Part shown: positions 6,560 through 7,977 of the stretch, piece after piece | Numbering within the stretch: position 1 is the stretch's first letter | Layout: every line of letters starts with the position of its first letter | Assembly (NCBI GenBank): GCA_902613275.1 | Contig: CACMGM010000021.1 | Span: 1 to 7,977 of the forward strand | DNA: 7,977 bases | Reading direction: 5' to 3' | DNA from: an uncultured Alphaproteobacteria bacterium | GTDB lineage: Bacteria; Pseudomonadota; Alphaproteobacteria; HIMB59; GCA-002718135 | Position numbers and translations under genes: made by a program | The notes under the pieces: model-generated | What the model saw: only the letters and a program-made list of their open reading frames with translations | Told to the model about the DNA's origin: nothing | Database searches by the model: none

Positions 6560-7603
6560 TTATTTTTCAATAATCGTTAAATGACCCATTTTTCTTTTTT
6601 GCTTAATTTCTGTTTTTAAATAATCATAAAAAAATTCGTTATCCTTAAATATTTTATTTCGATACGGCGTTATCTCATCACCTATTAAATTAATCATTTT
6701 GGCATTATATAATTTTTTTGTTTCAATCTTTTCTAAGCTACATACTGCTCGTACATGATTTTCAAATTGACTAATATTATGAGAGTTCATTGTCAAATGC
6801 CCAGAATTATGAACACGAGGGGCAATTTCGTTAGCATATAAATTATCATCAGTATCAATAAAAAATTCTACACATAACGTTCCAATATAATCTAGTTTTT
6901 CTACAACGTGTTTTGCCCACTCAATTGATTTTGTTTGTATATCATCAGAAATATCACTAGGTATTGTTGAATATTTTAAAATTTGTTCTTCATGAACATT
7001 CTCAATAGGGTCATAGATCTCATAACTATTTTGATCATAACGAGTAATGACGACTGAAATTTCTTTTTTAAGATGAATGAGTTTTTCTAATATGTATTCT
7101 TTTGTAAAATCAATTTCGTCCGTAATATCATCTACAGTATGTAATTTATATTGACCTTTGCCATCGTATCCTAATGTTGTTGTTTTTAACAAACCAGGAA
7201 GCAAGTCTACATTTTCACTCAAATCCTTTTCATTTTTGATAGTTACATATTTTGTTGTTGTTATATTATTATCATTGAGAAATTTTTTTTCTGTTTCCCG
7301 ATGTTGAATGAGTCGATTAATTTCTGGTTTAGGTAAAACTTGTTTCTTTTCATTAATCTTTTTGAGTATTGCGAAGGGAATATTTTCAAATTCATATGTA
7401 ACAAGATCAACTGCATTAATAAAATTATTTATCGTTGTATCATCATCATACTTACCAAAAATAAATTTAGTCGAAAAGTGTTTCCCGGGCGCATCAGGAT
7501 CATCACTTAATATGACAGTTTGTATATCTATTTTTTTTGCTGCATCTGCTAAAAGACTTCCTAATTGTCCACCACCGATAATGCCAAGTGTGGGTGTATT
7601 CAT
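6560..7603 (-). CDS. purK: N5-carboxyaminoimidazole ribonucleotide synthetase
   Basis: First half of the bacterial AIR-to-CAIR conversion: AIR plus bicarbonate and ATP gives N5-CAIR, which PurE then rearranges. At 347 residues it is near the usual PurK length. The ATP-grasp features are the N-terminal glycine loop LGIIGGGQLG (6-15), VTYEFENIP (68-76), HRETEKKFL (101-109), KTTTLGYDGKGQ (140-151), KKEISVVITR (179-188) and NEIAPRVHNSGHLT (258-271), followed by QFENHVRAV (279-287). The C-terminal KMGHLTI (338-344) is the usual end block. The start is ATG at 7603-7601, 3 nt after the purE stop, so the pair is almost surely cotranscribed in the order purE-purK, as in E. coli. No Shine-Dalgarno sequence precedes the ATG (the upstream bases are AACCATAAGTC), which suggests translation coupled to purE. 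Confidence 0.96.
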   Translation of the reverse strand: MNTPTLGIIGGGQLGSLLADAAKKIDIQTVILSDDPDAPGKHFSTKFIFGKYDDDTTINNFINAVDLVTYEFENIPFAILKKINEKKQVLPKPEINRLIQHRETEKKFLNDNNITTTKYVTIKNEKDLSENVDLLPGLLKTTTLGYDGKGQYKLHTVDDITDEIDFTKEYILEKLIHLKKEISVVITRYDQNSYEIYDPIENVHEEQILKYSTIPSDISDDIQTKSIEWAKHVVEKLDYIGTLCVEFFIDTDDNLYANEIAPRVHNSGHLTMNSHNISQFENHVRAVCSLEKIETKKLYNAKMINLIGDEITPYRNKIFKDNEFFYDYLKTEIKQKRKMGHLTIIEK

Positions 7604-7606
7604 GAC

Positions 7607-7977
7607 TTATGGTTTTTGTTTAACAGCTTTTGATTGTTTAGTTCGGTAATTTTTTAAATTTTTCTTAATTTCTTTATTCGTAAGAGCAATAATGGAAGCT
7701 GCATATAAACCAGCATTCGTTGCGCCGTCCTCGCCAATTGCAACACTGCCAACAGGGATACCTTTTGGCATTTGTACTATAGATAACAAACTATCCAATC
7801 CCTTTAATTTACGACTTTCCACTGGTACACCGATAACAGGTATAGTTGTTAATGATGCAATCATTCCTGGTAAATGTGCAGAGCCTCCTGCACCAGCAAT
7901 AATGACAGAAATATTATTATCTTCAGCTGCTTTGGCAAATTTAAACATTCTCTCTGGTGTACGGTGTGCAGAAACAA
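7607..7977 (-). CDS. purE: N5-CAIR mutase, class I PurE (3' part, start lies beyond right edge)
   Basis: Converts N5-CAIR, made by PurK, to CAIR. The last 122 codons are present. The frame is open to base 7977 and the first visible residues, [11 protein letters not shown], are the conserved active-site stretch with the class I histidine, so an ATG at 7948 is internal and not the start. About 40 residues with the N-terminal GSxSD motif must lie beyond the window. Further blocks are [14 protein letters not shown] (28-41 of the visible part), IPVIGVPV (50-57), [20 protein letters not shown] and [14 protein letters not shown]. The last ~20 residues form a lysine-rich tail. Class I PurE needs PurK, which is encoded 3 nt downstream, so the locus uses the ATP-dependent two-step bacterial route. 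Confidence 0.96.
   Translation of the reverse strand, partial: VSAHRTPERMFKFAKAAEDNNISVIIAGAGGSAHLPGMIASLTTIPVIGVPVESRKLKGLDSLLSIVQMPKGIPVGSVAIGEDGATNAGLYAASIIALTNKEIKKNLKNYRTKQSKAVKQKP

Noticed and set aside
7308..7649. 113-codon plus-strand frame over the purK start and purE end
   Set aside because: It spans two convincing genes on the opposite strand, including the PurK nucleotide loop; its membrane-like composition is an artefact of the complement.
7607..7948. A complete 113-residue purE starting at 7948
   Set aside because: The frame continues upstream through SAHRTPER to the window edge, so that ATG is internal and the gene is cut by the window, not truncated in the genome.

Overview
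This window is a compact de novo purine (IMP) biosynthesis locus. Base composition is strongly A+T-rich (roughly 30% G+C by eye). Intergenic space is almost absent and two gene pairs overlap. PurF and PurM read most like alphaproteobacterial versions (for example PurF 'EECGVFGI...DAAALTALGLHALQHRGQE' and 'NIQPFYADL...HNGNLTNAL'). My best guess is a small-genome, AT-rich alphaproteobacterium of the free-living marine kind, or a Rickettsiales relative. That placement is an inference from remembered family patterns, not from a search.

Layout. (1) Positions 1-1199, minus strand: the 5' part (399 codons) of an FGAM synthase that carries PurS-like sequence fused in front of the PurL catalytic domain; it runs off the left edge. 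(2) 1200-1272: a 73-bp divergent intergenic region with an interrupted inverted repeat in its middle, the only obvious place for the promoters and an operator of both flanking units. (3) 1273-6549, plus strand: a five-gene run purM-purN-purF-purD-purC with junctions of -4, +1, +20 and -8 bp, very probably one operon. (4) 6550-6559: a 10-bp convergent junction. (5) 6560-7977, minus strand: purK preceded by purE, 3 bp apart; purE loses its first part at the right edge.

Together the genes cover PRPP to SAICAR: PurF (PRPP to phosphoribosylamine), PurD (to GAR), PurN (to FGAR, using 10-formyl-THF), PurL (to FGAM, needing the PurQ glutaminase), PurM (to AIR), PurK and PurE (AIR to N5-CAIR to CAIR) and PurC (to SAICAR). 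Not seen here are PurQ, PurB and PurH.

No RNA gene, mobile element, CRISPR array or phage gene was found, and no stretch over 300 bases lacks a gene. I see no sign of an undescribed system; this is housekeeping metabolism. The points worth a second look are the PurS-PurL fusion, a PurC that resembles the eukaryotic type, the divergent inverted repeat, an AT-only hairpin plus T-tract between purF and purD, the TTG start of purN, and the general lack of Shine-Dalgarno sequences.
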